NCBI GenBank assembly: GCA_025174535.1
Contig: JALBUN010000006.1
Location: 1,302,001 to 1,366,000, forward strand
DNA from: Cantharellus purpuraceus
Taxonomy: Eukaryota > Basidiomycota > Agaricomycetes > Cantharellales > Hydnaceae
Direction: 5' to 3'
Length of the DNA stretch: 64,000 bases
In this document: positions 23,922 to 38,480 of the stretch, piece by piece
Layout of the letters: each line of letters starts with the position of its first letter
How positions within the stretch are numbered: the stretch's first letter is position 1
Program-made: the position numbers and the translations under genes
The notes under the pieces: model-generated
Told to the model about the DNA's origin: nothing
The model's input: the letters and a program-made list of their open reading frames with translations, nothing else
Database searches by the model: none

Positions 23922-25911
23922 ATGAATCGCTATGCTCGTCCTCTCGACGGCGCCCTCCCTCTCGCAGCCAATCTGTACGAAGATGAAGAGGTCACCGCCT
24001 CCCAAGACGGCGTAGGCTTATATGACGCGTGAGCTCCACCTGGCAAATAGGTCCTTTCTTGCAGCTTAAATCGGATCTTTTCGTCTCATTCTCACTCGCT
24101 CCCACTCCCATCGCTTACCCACGCACCGTTCTGGGAGCAGAAACCAGAAATCCTTGGACCATCAATTTGGAACGGCGCACGTGACGACACATCGCCTCAT
24201 CTACACCGATGCAGCCCATCCCCAGTCGCGCTCACTTGCCTTTTCTTTAGTGCACGTGACCCAGACAGACTCTTATGCTGGGTTCCTAAAGTCCTCGCCA
24301 AAGGTGTCACTCTTCCTGTCACGCAACAGCGACACACATGTGCAGGATTTCCAGGGCTGGATTTGTCACGTCTGCAGCTACAGAAATCCACCCGCTCTCG
24401 GAGACACCTCACGTGCATGCAGCTTGTGTGGAGTCGTTCGTGAGGGCGCCTCGCGACCCATTCCTGCGGGACCCACTCTTCAAGACTCTTTAGATAGTAT
24501 CCCAACCTCCCTTTCTTCATCTGCCTTGACAATTCCCTATCCCACGCACACAGGCACACAAGAGTCGATCGCCTGCCCTGCTTGTACGTTTTTAAACCAT
24601 CCATCGCTTCGGAGCTGTGAGATATGTGCCACTCCCCTGGAGCCTCAGATGCCATCTCGTCCCTTCAAGTCCGCCCCTACCTCTCGAGCAGAGACACCCA
24701 CCACGGCTGCTTCGTCTTCTGAACGCGACACAATTAAAATCAGCTTCCGCAGAGGGGGGGACAAGGTCTTCTACGCAGCCTTAAAGCGAGCTTTGATGGG
24801 AAAAGCCTGGGAGGTCAGCAGATTATCCCACCCTGACACCGTCCCGCAAGTGCCTGACTTCATGCTTGGCATCCGCTCTCTGATCTATTATAGGCCAGAG
24901 GAAAGAGGTCCGCACCAACTAGTGCATCCAATCAGATCACCGACGCCACAAATACGTCAACTAACATTAAATCTGGTATTCGTGAGTCGGCCATCACCGA
25001 TGTTTTCCTTGTCTCGCATCCTGTTGACACACCCTCGCCAATCGTAGACAGGATTCTTCAGAACGTTGACGAGAATGCCAAGAGCGCCGACGAGTCAGTC
25101 CGCTCTGCTCTGCAGGATCTGGAGGCTCTGATGGCAAGGGCCAGGGACATGGTCGAGCTGACATCCTCCCTGAATGCAAAGCTCACTGCACAAGAGGAAC
25201 AGCACGCTCGTTTGAATGCATTGCATCCAGAGCTGGCATCGCCTTCGTCATTCGTTATTGATGAACCCGAGGAGGCCAAATTTATACGATCATCACTTTC
25301 TCAATTGGGACTGCAGACGTCGGCTGTGACTCAGGATATGGTCAAAGACGATAAGGAATGGGTTGAACAGCTCGCCAAGGAATTGGGAAGCGTACTCGTG
25401 GGCAAGCGGAACGATAAAGGTAAGGCGCAAGATGGACTGATGAGAGATCGAGGAATTGTTGGTCTCGATGAAATTTGGGGAGGATGGAACCGCGCCAGAG
25501 GTGTGGGTAAGTCCGTCAGGTACAATGATGATGATGCGCTCGTGTGTTGACGGTTTTCCCCGCCAAGCACTGATCCCGCCCGAAACAATGCTGTTATGTC
25601 TGCCTCACTTACCCATGGTGACGAAACCGCCGATACGTCTTCGTACCTTTCGCTCGGGCTTGCGAGTACTTCACACACCGCAGTATACCGAGGCGTCATT
25701 TACCGCGCGACTGGTAACACTCATGTCAATGTCAGGTCCGCGAAGCACCATGGAGATAGCGGCGGAAGAGGGTATCAGTGGTGCTCTCACGACGGAGATG
25801 GTGGAGAGCGTCGAGGAGGCGGGTGAGATTCTGAGGGACGAACAGGAACCCGGGGGTAATATTCGATGGTGGCAGAATATCCTAAGAGACTATATATGGG
25901 ATGCGGATTGA
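23922..25911 (+). CDS. VPS36: ESCRT-II subunit Vps36
   Basis: This subunit helps sort ubiquitinated membrane proteins into multivesicular endosomes, together with Vps22 and Vps25. Exons 23922-24028, 24141-24813, 24894-25506 and 25568-25911 join in frame to 578 residues. The N-terminal half of the GLUE domain is clear (DGVGLYDANQKS, HVTTHRLIY, SRSLAFSLVHVTQTD, YAGFLKSSPKV). It is split by two NZF zinc fingers: about residues 109-132 (CxxC...CxxC in a WICHVCSY context) and 179-202 (CPACTFLNH...CEIC). The second has the Thr-Phe pair typical of ubiquitin-binding NZF fingers. The rest of GLUE follows (KISFRRGGDKVFYAALKRAL, ending at GKAWE). The C-terminal half has the Vps36 coiled region and winged-helix signature (NRARGVALIPPETMLLCLPHL, IRLRTFRSGLRVLHTPQYT). 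The start at 23922 gives the conserved N-terminus. Confidence 0.93.
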
Positions 25912-25995
25912 GTTAGAATCATTGCTGGGTTAGAATACACACAGTACAATAATACATGTAGACAGCTGCCCTATTATTTAAACGTGATCATTGGT

Positions 25996-26590
25996 TCAGG
26001 TGAACCAACCTGTAGGTTGGTGCACGTCGGCACCTGACTTGTCTTCGCCGTCTCGCTTCCGTCGTAGACTTTCTAGGATGCCTTTGACACCTTCAACGTC
26101 ACCTACCGCTGCTTGACCATCGTCCCCTATCGTATTATTTGCATTAGTCCCAACAAGCCATTCTTGGTACAGCTGTAAATTTACAATTGACAACTACGGG
26201 CCACTTCATAGCCTTGGGATTATTGGCCACCAGATTGTGAAGGCTTTCCGTCGAATGCGGCTGCTCTACAGACGAAGATGCCGGATGAGCCGAAACAAGG
26301 GAGGAGAGGGGCTTTGAGATGTAGGAGAGAATGGTAGAGAACTGATCAGGAGTGGGTGGACTGTTCTCGATGACCTCCAGGTTGAACTCTAGCGGCTTGG
26401 GGGTTTGTGCAGAGGGTGGATATGAGTTGGTCAGGGCCGAGCGAAGGAGTTTTAGCGCTTGCACTGATGGCGGGGAGGATGGCGAGTGACTGCATAAACT
26501 GGGGTCAAGCCAATACAACCTTGGTTCTAAATAGGAATGTAGTCACAAGATTGAAAGATTTGGGATTCCACGGTGAAACCTGAAAGACAT
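25996..26590 (-). CDS. FMP46: mitochondrial redox-fold protein, FMP46/DUF1687 family
   Basis: The family has a thioredoxin-like fold and is mitochondrial in yeast; the substrate is unknown. Three exons, 26590-26547, 26498-26185 and 26126-25996, give 162 residues starting MSFRFHRGIPNLSIF. Landmarks are SPPSVQALKLLRSALTNSYP, a PPTPDQFSTILSYI segment, LHNLVANNPKAMKWPVVVNW and AAVGDVEGVKGILESLRRKRDG, all in the family order. The tryptophan in VVVNW is created by the second splice, which supports the intron. The short basic, hydrophobic N-terminus fits a mitochondrial targeting peptide. It shares a 346-bp divergent intergenic region with RPC2 and converges on VPS36 with 84 bp between coding ends. 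Confidence 0.85.
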
Positions 26591-26936
26591 TTTCCTAAGT
26601 TTGTTTCCAAGAGGCGTCAAAAGCTTGGCTCCTTTTCTGGAGAAAATCCTCGAGATGAAGTCATGTGCATAGTATACACGGTTTGCTTCCGCGGCTCTGG
26701 AAGAAGTGGCTGCTTATATACGTGACTCGCAGTCTTTGGTGGCTGCTGAGAGTCCCTGGTCTAAATACTTTTTAAAAGTCCAGGCACGTCAGTTCGCCGC
26801 TGCCAATTTTCTAGACGTACCCACACCATTGGTGCTAATTCACCGGCCAAAAATCCATTACAATAAAGGTTGCCTTTATTGGTGGTTTGAGAACGCGCAC
26901 GGTTTCTTTGAAGTAACACGATAGACATCTCACGAA
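26591..26936. promoter_or_regulatory. divergent promoter region, FMP46 / RPC2
   Basis: The two starts diverge across 346 bp. No further gene fits here. The open frame at 26706-26924 has no motif. Confidence 0.5.
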
Positions 26937-31114
<4,178 letters not shown>

Positions 31115-31573
31115 TTTATTCTTTCGCTTGATTTGGATATTTATTTGGTCAAGCTGTATTTCACGACTCAGACGACATTGTATAACATCCTCATTGTGAA
31201 AGCCTAGTACTAATCTGATAGAAATCATACTGATTGGAGAGGTTACTGCAATTGTAAAAACAATTGTATGCGGACTATGGGTGCAGATGGGATAGGACAT
31301 TCAAACCCAGGACGAAGAAAATCGAGCACGCAGATATGTCTGTCGAGAAAATGAGCGGGGAAAAATGAGGTCGATACGAGCGATGCGTGGATGTGGCTAC
31401 AAACAGCAAAATGGAGATGACACATGCGACACCAAAACAAAGAAACAGATCACTCTGCCCCTCCTCCACGCTCAACTGAGTGTGTTACCCGACAATGCTT
31501 TCGGGACGATACGACGTACAGTAGGTTGATTGGTATCTCGAAGGCGAGGAGTGGAGCGAGGTAAACACAGCCA
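31115..31573. other. convergent 3' flanks of RPC2 and the Ubc15-type E2
   Basis: About 460 bp lie between two convergent stop codons. AT-rich sequence near 31130-31160 and 31230-31270 probably includes 3' UTR and polyadenylation signals. No gene is seen. Confidence 0.45.
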
Positions 31574-32658
31574 TTAATCGTATGCTTCTTCTGCACTGCG
31601 CCGAACCAGGCGCCGGACCTTCTTCTTATAACCTAATTGCACTTGAAGTGAGTCTGCAACTTTTCCAGATTGATAAACTTGCCTTGAGGGTCTGTCCTCA
31701 CTTCTTTCTGGAGTGAGAGGGATTATCGGGACTAGTGCTTGTGAAGGGAGCCACGAATAAACTTACAGCCGCATCCACATTTGCAGGACTATCGGTATTC
31801 GGTGTGTCCGAAGACAAGAGAGAAATAACACTCATCAGCTAAGTAATCAGTGACTTGGATCAGTCATCTTCGAGGACGGTTGTTTGAAACATAATTGGCG
31901 GTACACGCAGAGTAGTTGTGGAAAAGCTATCTCTGTAATGGTGCATTACAACACCAGATCGGAAACTCACGATAGATTCGACAGTGTGAACGGGTAGCCA
32001 TCTCTCGCCAGCATCCTCATATCCATACTGATCGTCCTCTGGAGGATGCTAGATCGTGGATGATCAGACACTTGCGAAAGCAAATCAACTGTCTATCAAC
32101 ACACCAGAATGGAAATGCAGACTCTGCCGTCGGGGTACACTGTCAATGGAAACACATCAGGAACCGACCAGAAACCCACGGTAGAAGGACAACGAACCAT
32201 TGGGATGCCACATGGGAGTAATGAACCGCATTTTAGGCGGTAAAAGCGGAAATTCAGCCGGAAAGCTTAGTCGCGCCTTCAAGCATCCACCCTCGCTGTG
32301 ATCGAGGTATCGCCGTGGCATGCCGCTATAAGCCCTACGGCCACACGAGATAGGAATAAGAGAGAAAACTTACTAAAGCGTGTCGGGGGGCCTTGAGTTA
32401 CGAACAAAGTGAAGATGTTAGACACATTAGAGAAACTGCGTATCAATACCTACCCAATGATCATAACCTCCCATTCGAGCAAATTATCATCATCCATTAG
32501 GCCTGTAGGAACGACAGACATACTAAGTATCATATGAAAAGTGCGATAGTATGCTATTCACCTGCTGAGAATCCTTCCACAGGGTTCTTCCTTAACTCTT
32601 GTAGCTGGCGACGGAGAATGAGGTTGTTGCCTCCTTGAGTGGGTCCCAGCCTAGACAT
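31574..32658 (-). CDS. ubc15: ubiquitin-conjugating enzyme E2, UBE2G1/Ubc15 type
   Basis: This E2 carries thioester-linked ubiquitin for transfer with E3 ligases. At least eight short exons chain from MSRLGPTQGGNNLILRRQL at 32658 to the stop at 31574. Order of landmarks: LRRQLQELRKNPVEGFSAGL, DDDNLLEWEVMIIGPPDTLYEGG, FPAEFPLLPPKMRFITPMWH, PNVYPDGRVCISIL (active-site Cys at 32119-32117), then the acidic loop HPPEDDQYGYEDAGERWLP, SPANVDAAKEVR and a basic tail YKKKVRRLVRRSAEEAYD. The YGYEDAGERWLP loop and RRLVRRS tail separate it from UBC7 and CDC34 and fit fission yeast Ubc15 or human UBE2G1. The last intron appears to use a GC donor (CAAG|GCAAGT). A second G-class E2 lies 15 kb away. Confidence 0.92.
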
Positions 32659-33730
32659 GTTGCTGTGCAGTAACGAAATGCAGAGGAACAAGATGAGCGA
32701 TGGAATGAAGATGGTGGTTCGTGGACAAGAGCAGACCGGTAACACGCCTTGACTTAATTGATCCCCTCCTTAGTATGTAAGCAGGCGCCTGCAACAACAA
32801 GACTACAGAACCACTTTGAAAGTCTTACAAATATATGGTCTCATTAAAACAATAAACAGTGTGTGATTGTGAAACACACAATGCCTACACATATCGTCCA
32901 AGTGACTGATGCAACCGGAGTTCGTGACAGCAAGCTATGATAGCACCTGACTGGGTGTGAGGTAAGGAGCCTTCAACTGCAGTGATAGCCACCCTTATGA
33001 ATCTCCTCAAGTGGTCACAGTCACGGAAACCCCAAACTACCCCACATTTCTACAGTCAATTCCCAGCTAGGGTGAAGGGTATTACCAACAAAGTTGGATG
33101 GCTAGAGGGGCAAGTGATACAATTATGGAACTCTCCCATGTCCATGCTAGCAGAATCCTGGCGCCTCATATATGCCCATGCATACTTACTCTCATTCAAT
33201 CTCTTTCCGTGAAGCTCACATGAGTCGCCTTAGATTGCACCATCACCGGTAGGCACTTCCGGCTTCGCTTCCATGTACACAATGACCAACCCATTCAACT
33301 CAAGGGCACATAGGAGTTTTGAACGCGCCATGGCTGGCCACGCGGCTGAGATTGGATCGAGCATCTCTAGGTACCTTGCTGCAAATTAGTGAAGTCAAAC
33401 ATACCTAATTATACATATAGCCTCCTAGCATACCCTTCAAATATCAAAACCCCACTAAGATTGAAGCTGCTCTCAGGTTGACCCATGCACCTACAAATCT
33501 ATAGATTTTTGGGATGTGGAATGTGAACCACAGGCCCATGTACCACAGCATGTCAACATACCAACCTCCCCACCATCAGGCCTTCAAAAAAGTCAGCTCA
33601 ATATCAAAGATCACGAAATGGCATCTCAACCTCCAAAGAAACCAGTCGAGATGTATCCTGAACTTGCCCCTCCCCCTTGTTTGTTGATGATGAATGTTAT
33701 GATCCACCCTGCAGGGAATAGATTTAAGAC
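32659..33730. other. intergenic, with possible retroelement remains to the right
   Basis: The first part is the promoter of the Ubc15-type gene. Frames at 32982-33212 and 33516-33734 have no recognisable motif. The right end merges into the inverted repeat and reverse-transcriptase relic and may be part of the same decayed element. Confidence 0.35.
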
Positions 33731-33890
33731 ATAGGAATTTGGCAATCTGTCCAAGGGACATGTTCGATAATTGGAATGATATAGTCTGAAAAATAGTCTT
33801 GTTGAAGGACTATTCTGTTGAAGACTATTTTTCAGACTATATCATTCCAATTATCGAACATGTCCCTTGGACAGATTGCCAAATTCCTAT
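33731..33890. repeat. perfect 69-bp inverted repeat with 22-bp spacer
   Basis: The left arm 33731-33799 is the exact reverse complement of the right arm 33822-33890; the 22 bp between them form the loop. In the sense direction the right arm encodes retrotransposon sequence (EHVPWTDCQIPIPP), so the left arm is an inverted duplicate of it. If transcribed, the RNA would form a long perfect hairpin. Confidence 0.95.
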
Positions 33891-34082
33891 ACCCCCAGCA
33901 CTGGTTGATGACATTGTCCAGATCATTTAGACAAAACTCAACATTGGAGTCAAACCAAGTCAAGGATCATATCAATCATCCATGTTTTGCATACCCAAAA
34001 GTGATGGCAGACTGTGGAATGTGATTGACCTCAGATCACTTAACAGTATTATGATCAAAGATGCAGGACTCCCTGTGTGAGC
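33834..34082 (+). mobile_element. Ty3/gypsy reverse transcriptase fragment
   Basis: One frame through this stretch reads as the start of a fungal gypsy reverse transcriptase: IPIPPALVDDIVQII, then an in-frame TAG, then NIGVKPSQGSYQSSMFCIPK, SDGRLWNVIDLRSLNS, IMIKDAGLPV and a TGA. The segment corresponds to the region before the catalytic YVDD motif, which is absent. There is no integrase, protease or flanking LTR pair that I can see, so this is a truncated dead copy. The upstream arm of the inverted repeat belongs to the same element. Confidence 0.8.
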
Positions 34083-34109
34083 CACTGGATTGTCCCACCT
34101 GCCACAACC

Positions 34110-34216
34110 CTGTATTTTTCTATTGTTGTATATTCTCCACAACTGCTAGCAGTAGTCATTTTCCCCCTCAGTCGTATTCACAATATACCGACTGAGTTAC
34201 TACAACAATAGATACA
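34110..34216. repeat. short imperfect inverted repeat, possible MITE or LTR remnant
   Basis: The ends 'ctgtatttttctattgttgta' (about 34110-34130) and 'tacaacaatagatacag' (about 34201-34217) are inverted copies, apart from a few extra T residues. An inner pair, ctcagtcg and cgactgag, sits at 34168-34196. The element immediately follows the reverse transcriptase relic. Confidence 0.45.
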
Positions 34217-34482
34217 GATACACACCCTCAGGTGTACTTAGTATAATGAATGGCCGTCTAACATTCTCTGCCGTAGCTAGCGTCGTGATTGCTACCTTTT
34301 TGAAGAAACCGCCCCGGCGACAGCTCGCTTGCCACGCATCGGTATGTGATACCCTGACTTTGCAAATTCATAGATATTAGCACTGGCTTTTGGGAGGTTG
34401 CCCAATCAATGTCAATTTCTCATCCAGAGTCTACTCCATGTAACATTTAATCTTTGTGCGCGTGGGTTACAGAAGGCCTAAG

Positions 34483-35859
34483 TCACAAGGTCTGCTCCTC
34501 GACGAGTCTGTACAGATCCGCGACAAGATACAGACTCCCAGCAAGAACGATTTCTTTTCCATTGCCTAGTCCATTCACCCAAGAAAGAGCGCGTTTCAAC
34601 GGATTCAAGGGGGCGTCATTTTGCTGGCGCTCAAACAATCGTACAATACCGTTCTTTACAAGCCCTTGCGCAACGTGCTCCAGCTCAGGCAACGGCACGT
34701 TCCTTACCCAAGGCATATCTTCCACGTCTGTGAAAGGCACCAAAGCAACAAAGTCCCCTGGGTGCAATAAAGGGATGAGCGTGTCCAAAGGGGTTTTTGG
34801 TGGAGAATCTGATAACCCAAGAATGAATGTACGGGGTGGGCGAGTCGATGTCATGTTTCCTCCACCAGTATGAGTAGAGATGAGATAGGATTGCAATGCC
34901 CTTGCTGAAGCAGCATTATGCGCTCCATCCGCAAGAAGGGTGAGGGGTGGATCAAGGAGTTCTACATGTTCCAATCGGCCGGCCCACTTGGTGTTGAGCA
35001 CACCGATGAACAAAGTAGATGGGGAAATGCGATTGAAGGCTGCTTCCAGGGGGGTTGCGGACCGCTCCTTGATGATTACTGAAAGAATGGTCAATGCGGT
35101 GGCAAGGTTTTCCAGCTGATGAGCTCCACGCAAAGGAAGCTCAAGATCTAGTGTAGTTTCCCAAGGCTGGAATGGTGCGGTCACTGATTGACAACCTTCT
35201 GGAAAGGTAGAAGGAGAACCACCTCGAAGTCGAGGGGTGACTTCAAATGCCTTCACAAGGCGGCCTCCCAAACCATGTACGACCTCTTGGACAGCATACT
35301 GTGCTTCAGGATTTCGTTGCGCGCCAAGAATGCACGGCTTTCCTTTGCGAGCGATTGCAGCCTTTTCACGTGCAATGGCAGAAAGAGTGTTACCCAAGAA
35401 CTTTTGATGATCAAGGTCAACATTTGTGATGGCTGATGCAAGGATAACGTCATTCGGTAGAACGTTGGTCGCATCGAGTCGCCCACCCAGGCCAACTTCG
35501 AAAATAGCAACGTCTACGTGAGCTTGTTCAAATATTTGTGCGGCCGTGGCAGTCATGATTTCGAAGCTACTGGCTCCTACTGACTCGGACTTGTCAAGGC
35601 TCTCCACCTCACTACGAACTGAGCGGTAAACGTCCGAGGAGACGGTGCGTCCATTTATTGATATAGCATCCCATACGTGTACCAGATGAGGAGAATTAAA
35701 GCGTCCGACTGATACATGAGATGCGCTGAAAATAGAGGAGAGAATAGCAGTGACGCTGCCCTTGCCGTTTGTGCCTGCGACGTGTATCGTCGGTCGCTTG
35801 TATGTTGGCAGTAATGAAAAAAGCCTTCTGATGCGGATCAGTGAGAGGTCTATGGACAT
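34483..35859 (-). CDS. FOL3: dihydrofolate synthase (folylpolyglutamate synthase family)
   Basis: This enzyme joins glutamate to dihydropteroate in folate synthesis (Mur ligase fold). It is a single uninterrupted frame of 458 residues from the ATG at 35859 (MSIDLSLIRIRRL). An upstream GTG at 35895 is in frame but unlikely as a start. Landmarks are the ATP loop HVAGTNGKGSV (residues 26-36), the FNSPHLVHVWDAISING segment, SSFEIMTATAA, FEVGLGGRLDATNV, the metal and lysine region ITNVDLDHQKFLGNT with IAREKAAIARKG, then LRGAHQLENLATAL and LLADGAHNAASARAL. The length and lack of a mitochondrial leader fit Fol3 better than the longer Met7-type folylpolyglutamate synthase; substrate preference is not certain from sequence. 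It is intronless, unlike its neighbours. Confidence 0.88.
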   Translation of the reverse strand: MSIDLSLIRIRRLFSLLPTYKRPTIHVAGTNGKGSVTAILSSIFSASHVSVGRFNSPHLVHVWDAISINGRTVSSDVYRSVRSEVESLDKSESVGASSFEIMTATAAQIFEQAHVDVAIFEVGLGGRLDATNVLPNDVILASAITNVDLDHQKFLGNTLSAIAREKAAIARKGKPCILGAQRNPEAQYAVQEVVHGLGGRLVKAFEVTPRLRGGSPSTFPEGCQSVTAPFQPWETTLDLELPLRGAHQLENLATALTILSVIIKERSATPLEAAFNRISPSTLFIGVLNTKWAGRLEHVELLDPPLTLLADGAHNAASARALQSYLISTHTGGGNMTSTRPPRTFILGLSDSPPKTPLDTLIPLLHPGDFVALVPFTDVEDMPWVRNVPLPELEHVAQGLVKNGIVRLFERQQNDAPLNPLKRALSWVNGLGNGKEIVLAGSLYLVADLYRLVEEQTL

Positions 35860-37937
35860 CTCCGAGTGCAGAGGACCGTGACGATCACCGCACAATGAAA
35901 AGGGATACTATCGCAGGCGTGACGGTGAGTACCATAACTTCATCATTACAGATCATCGATTCACATTGTGTCTCTTCTCTGAAGATTTGGACCACAACGG
36001 TACGCTCCCTGTGATAAATTGGAGAGCCTGAGATGTGATGTTTTAAAACTCAGTCAGGATGCAGACGCCTAGGGAATGATATACGTGATCATACTCTTGT
36101 GAACATCGATGCTGCCCCTTCACGAACCCGCTCTCTTACGAAGGGCTCTTCGAATAGCTGAGACCTGGAAAGGTAACGCCACATAGCAGCCGTGCAGAGC
36201 CATACCTTCAGGGCATAACTGACGTAAATGGATTTTTGGTGGGAGGGAGGGTGGTAAGATTCTAAAACAGAGACGGATCCGTCTGGTACCTTGCCAGGTC
36301 CTTAACCGAAGGGAGCCTTCCAGCACCTGTGCCCCTGCCTATGCCATGACAGCCTATAACGCTCGGCACTGTCAGTATTGCCTTCTTCAAATACCTGAGC
36401 TCCAGGCTAGAGAAGGACCCTTCCTCTCTTGTATCTATGAGCTTATTTATGAACTTGCTCAGTCTGAGCTCGATCCATACAAGAGCCTCGAAGGGACGAA
36501 ACTCCTTCGGGGGAGAGGAAGGGTGCTTCTCTAGCCTGGAGCCCAGGTACCTTGGAGAAGACAATACTGACAGTGCCAATTGGTCATACTCGTAACTTTG
36601 GAGAATATGATTGTCGCAGGGCTGAAAGCAGTGAGAAATCTTGTGGTCTCTGGGTGGGTCCTAGCCAGTAAGGTGCGCAGTGAGGCCATCGTTCGGCATC
36701 AAGCTGACAGCTGCAATGTAAGGTTTTCGCCGTATACATATTCTTTCATCCATGTTATATTGACATAATTCGATGATCTATCCAAGTGCATGTTGGCTCT
36801 TACAACGTATGAAGCTTTTCGTAGTCTTGCGTGGCTCGGGACAAACTGTAGGCCTGCAGTTCAAGGATCATTTATATCTTAGTGCTGAACTCGTTCCTAA
36901 GAACGTTCTTATAAGTAAGTCTCGTCGACGTATCAATATCCAATACTAGTATTAACCCGGAATAGTCGCGTCTGTGTAAAGCTTTCGCGTCTTCCCAGGA
37001 TATACTGGGTTCGTTGTCAATATTCCTTGGCCCATGGCACTTTGTCTGCATTCGTGTGTATTGTACGAAATTCCTTTGCATACAGTCTTTTGCCCTTGTG
37101 AGGTCAACTTTTGGAAACGGTCTGTGTTCGCCCTTTGTTTGCATGTAATGCATTCCATGGCGTATGGTAATGAGACCAGACTATACGTTGTTTACGAGTC
37201 TGCCCGCTACATATGTTCTCGGGATCGTTGAACCCCCCTGTCATCTTGAAGCAATTTTGGGATATCATTCGTAGGTTTTCGCTTTCTTTTCGAATATTTT
37301 GATATCTCATCAACATGCACACAGGTGAACGGTCGCCGTTTTCTTGACTGTGAACCGGTTATCTGTCCCGATGTCAACAGAACATACAGCGCTGTAAATC
37401 GATGTGCACCTTACTACCCTGCATTGCACTGTTTGACACCAGCTCTAGGTGGTTCTCTAGAGCATGTAACGTTTCTCAAAGCACTTATTGGAAACAGTGA
37501 ATGCGGTTGCTCTCTTGCTGAGGGTCAAGGTCATGAATGAACAACGAGCTATGCTATACAGGTAGCCGTTTTTTATGCTGCCGTCTCTGCATGCATACTG
37601 ATCAGTCCAATCCGAGGAATTACTACGTGTTCTTGTTGCAGGTGGAGTGATTTCCCCCGTACTGCATGATTACTAGCTATCACACTAGACAAGAAGGTCC
37701 AGGCGACGATTGTGAACAATAACATTTGAAGCCTCTAGGTCTACGTTGGCCCGACACGACTATCTCCTGTCTTACTTCCCCCAGGCTTTGATCACGACTC
37801 ATGTGACCTAAACAGGAGTAGATAGGATTTCAAAAGAGCGTTCCTTTGGACGCTGTCACCCATCTCCACAAGATAAAGCGCATAGTATATGAGGTTGCCG
37901 ATGAACACGGACGACAAAGGCCTTTCTACCTCAGGAT
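35860..37937. other. gene-poor stretch with a terminal-inverted-repeat element
   Basis: No frame in this 2-kb stretch carries a family motif. The one clear structure is the inverted-repeat element at 36365-36577. The left edge is the FOL3 promoter. Confidence 0.4.
36365..36577. mobile_element. MITE-like element with about 65-bp terminal inverted repeats
   Basis: The left arm (about 36365-36428, beginning 'ggcactgtcagtattgcctt') is the near-perfect reverse complement of the right arm (about 36512-36577, ending 'acaatactgacagtgcc'). They share the block around 'ctccaggctagagaag', with roughly eight mismatches or small gaps. Total length is about 213 bp with no coding capacity, the size and form of a miniature inverted-repeat transposable element. 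I could not identify a clear target-site duplication. Confidence 0.7.
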
Positions 37938-38480
37938 ATGGCTTCGGAGTCACCTCAGGAAATATTGGTTGCGACCAGTGCTCGTCTGAGTACTGGCTTT
38001 GAGATTGTGGGTGTTCTGTCCACTTGGTCAAGAACTAGCAAACCACCCCAAAAGGGGTCCGCCCATTCCTCGAGAAGGTATGGGGCGTCTGATGATGACT
38101 TTCGCTCTACCTTTATATTTCCTCCTGGGCCACCGAGAATCTCTCCACGCTCAACGGACGAGCTCGATCCTGGACGCATGGCTCCGGAGGGAGAGCTGCG
38201 TTCTCTTTTGAGCAGCGCAGCACATTACACGGTGTTCTCCCTTGCAGGTATTCGCACGGCGAGATGAACAGAAGGTTGAGCACCACTTTCGGGCAGACTC
38301 ATGTCGCCGAGCCGCATGAAAATGTAGATTCTCCGCTGGTGTATCCAAAATCTTCCTCAGACGAGAACGGTTACAGCGCGAATGCTGAGAGTAATTGGAA
38401 TGGTCATGCTGGGTGCAGTCAAGGTCCTAAAGCAGGTGGAAGAAAAGTAGTCATGGACAATCGTAGCTTGATCCGATGAG
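37938..38480 (+). CDS. hypothetical gene or gene remnant
   Basis: Two adjacent open frames look protein-like. The first (37938-38267) reads MASESPQEILVATSARLSTG and holds PRSTDELDPGRMAPEGELR before LSSAAHYTVFSLAG. It could donate at a GT near 38247 or end at 38267. The second (38264-38479) contains DSPLVYPKSSSDENGYSANA, a hydrophilic Ser/Asn-rich stretch. I could not build a convincing exon chain or extend it to the protein-like frames at 38579-38888. It may be a lineage-specific gene or a decaying one. No function can be assigned. Confidence 0.25.

Noticed and set aside
23454..23925. Open frames between the membrane protein and VPS36
   Set aside because: Ser/Pro/Leu-rich in all phases, no motif, and they occupy the divergent promoter.
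32100..32150. Apparent DNA repeat shared with 47190-47240 (atgcagac...tgccgtc)
   Set aside because: Explained by the conserved E2 active-site sequence YPDGxVCISIL in two paralogous genes, not by a mobile repeat.
35860..35895. Upstream extension of FOL3 from a GTG codon
   Set aside because: Nuclear fungal genes rarely start at GTG, and the extra residues are not family-like.
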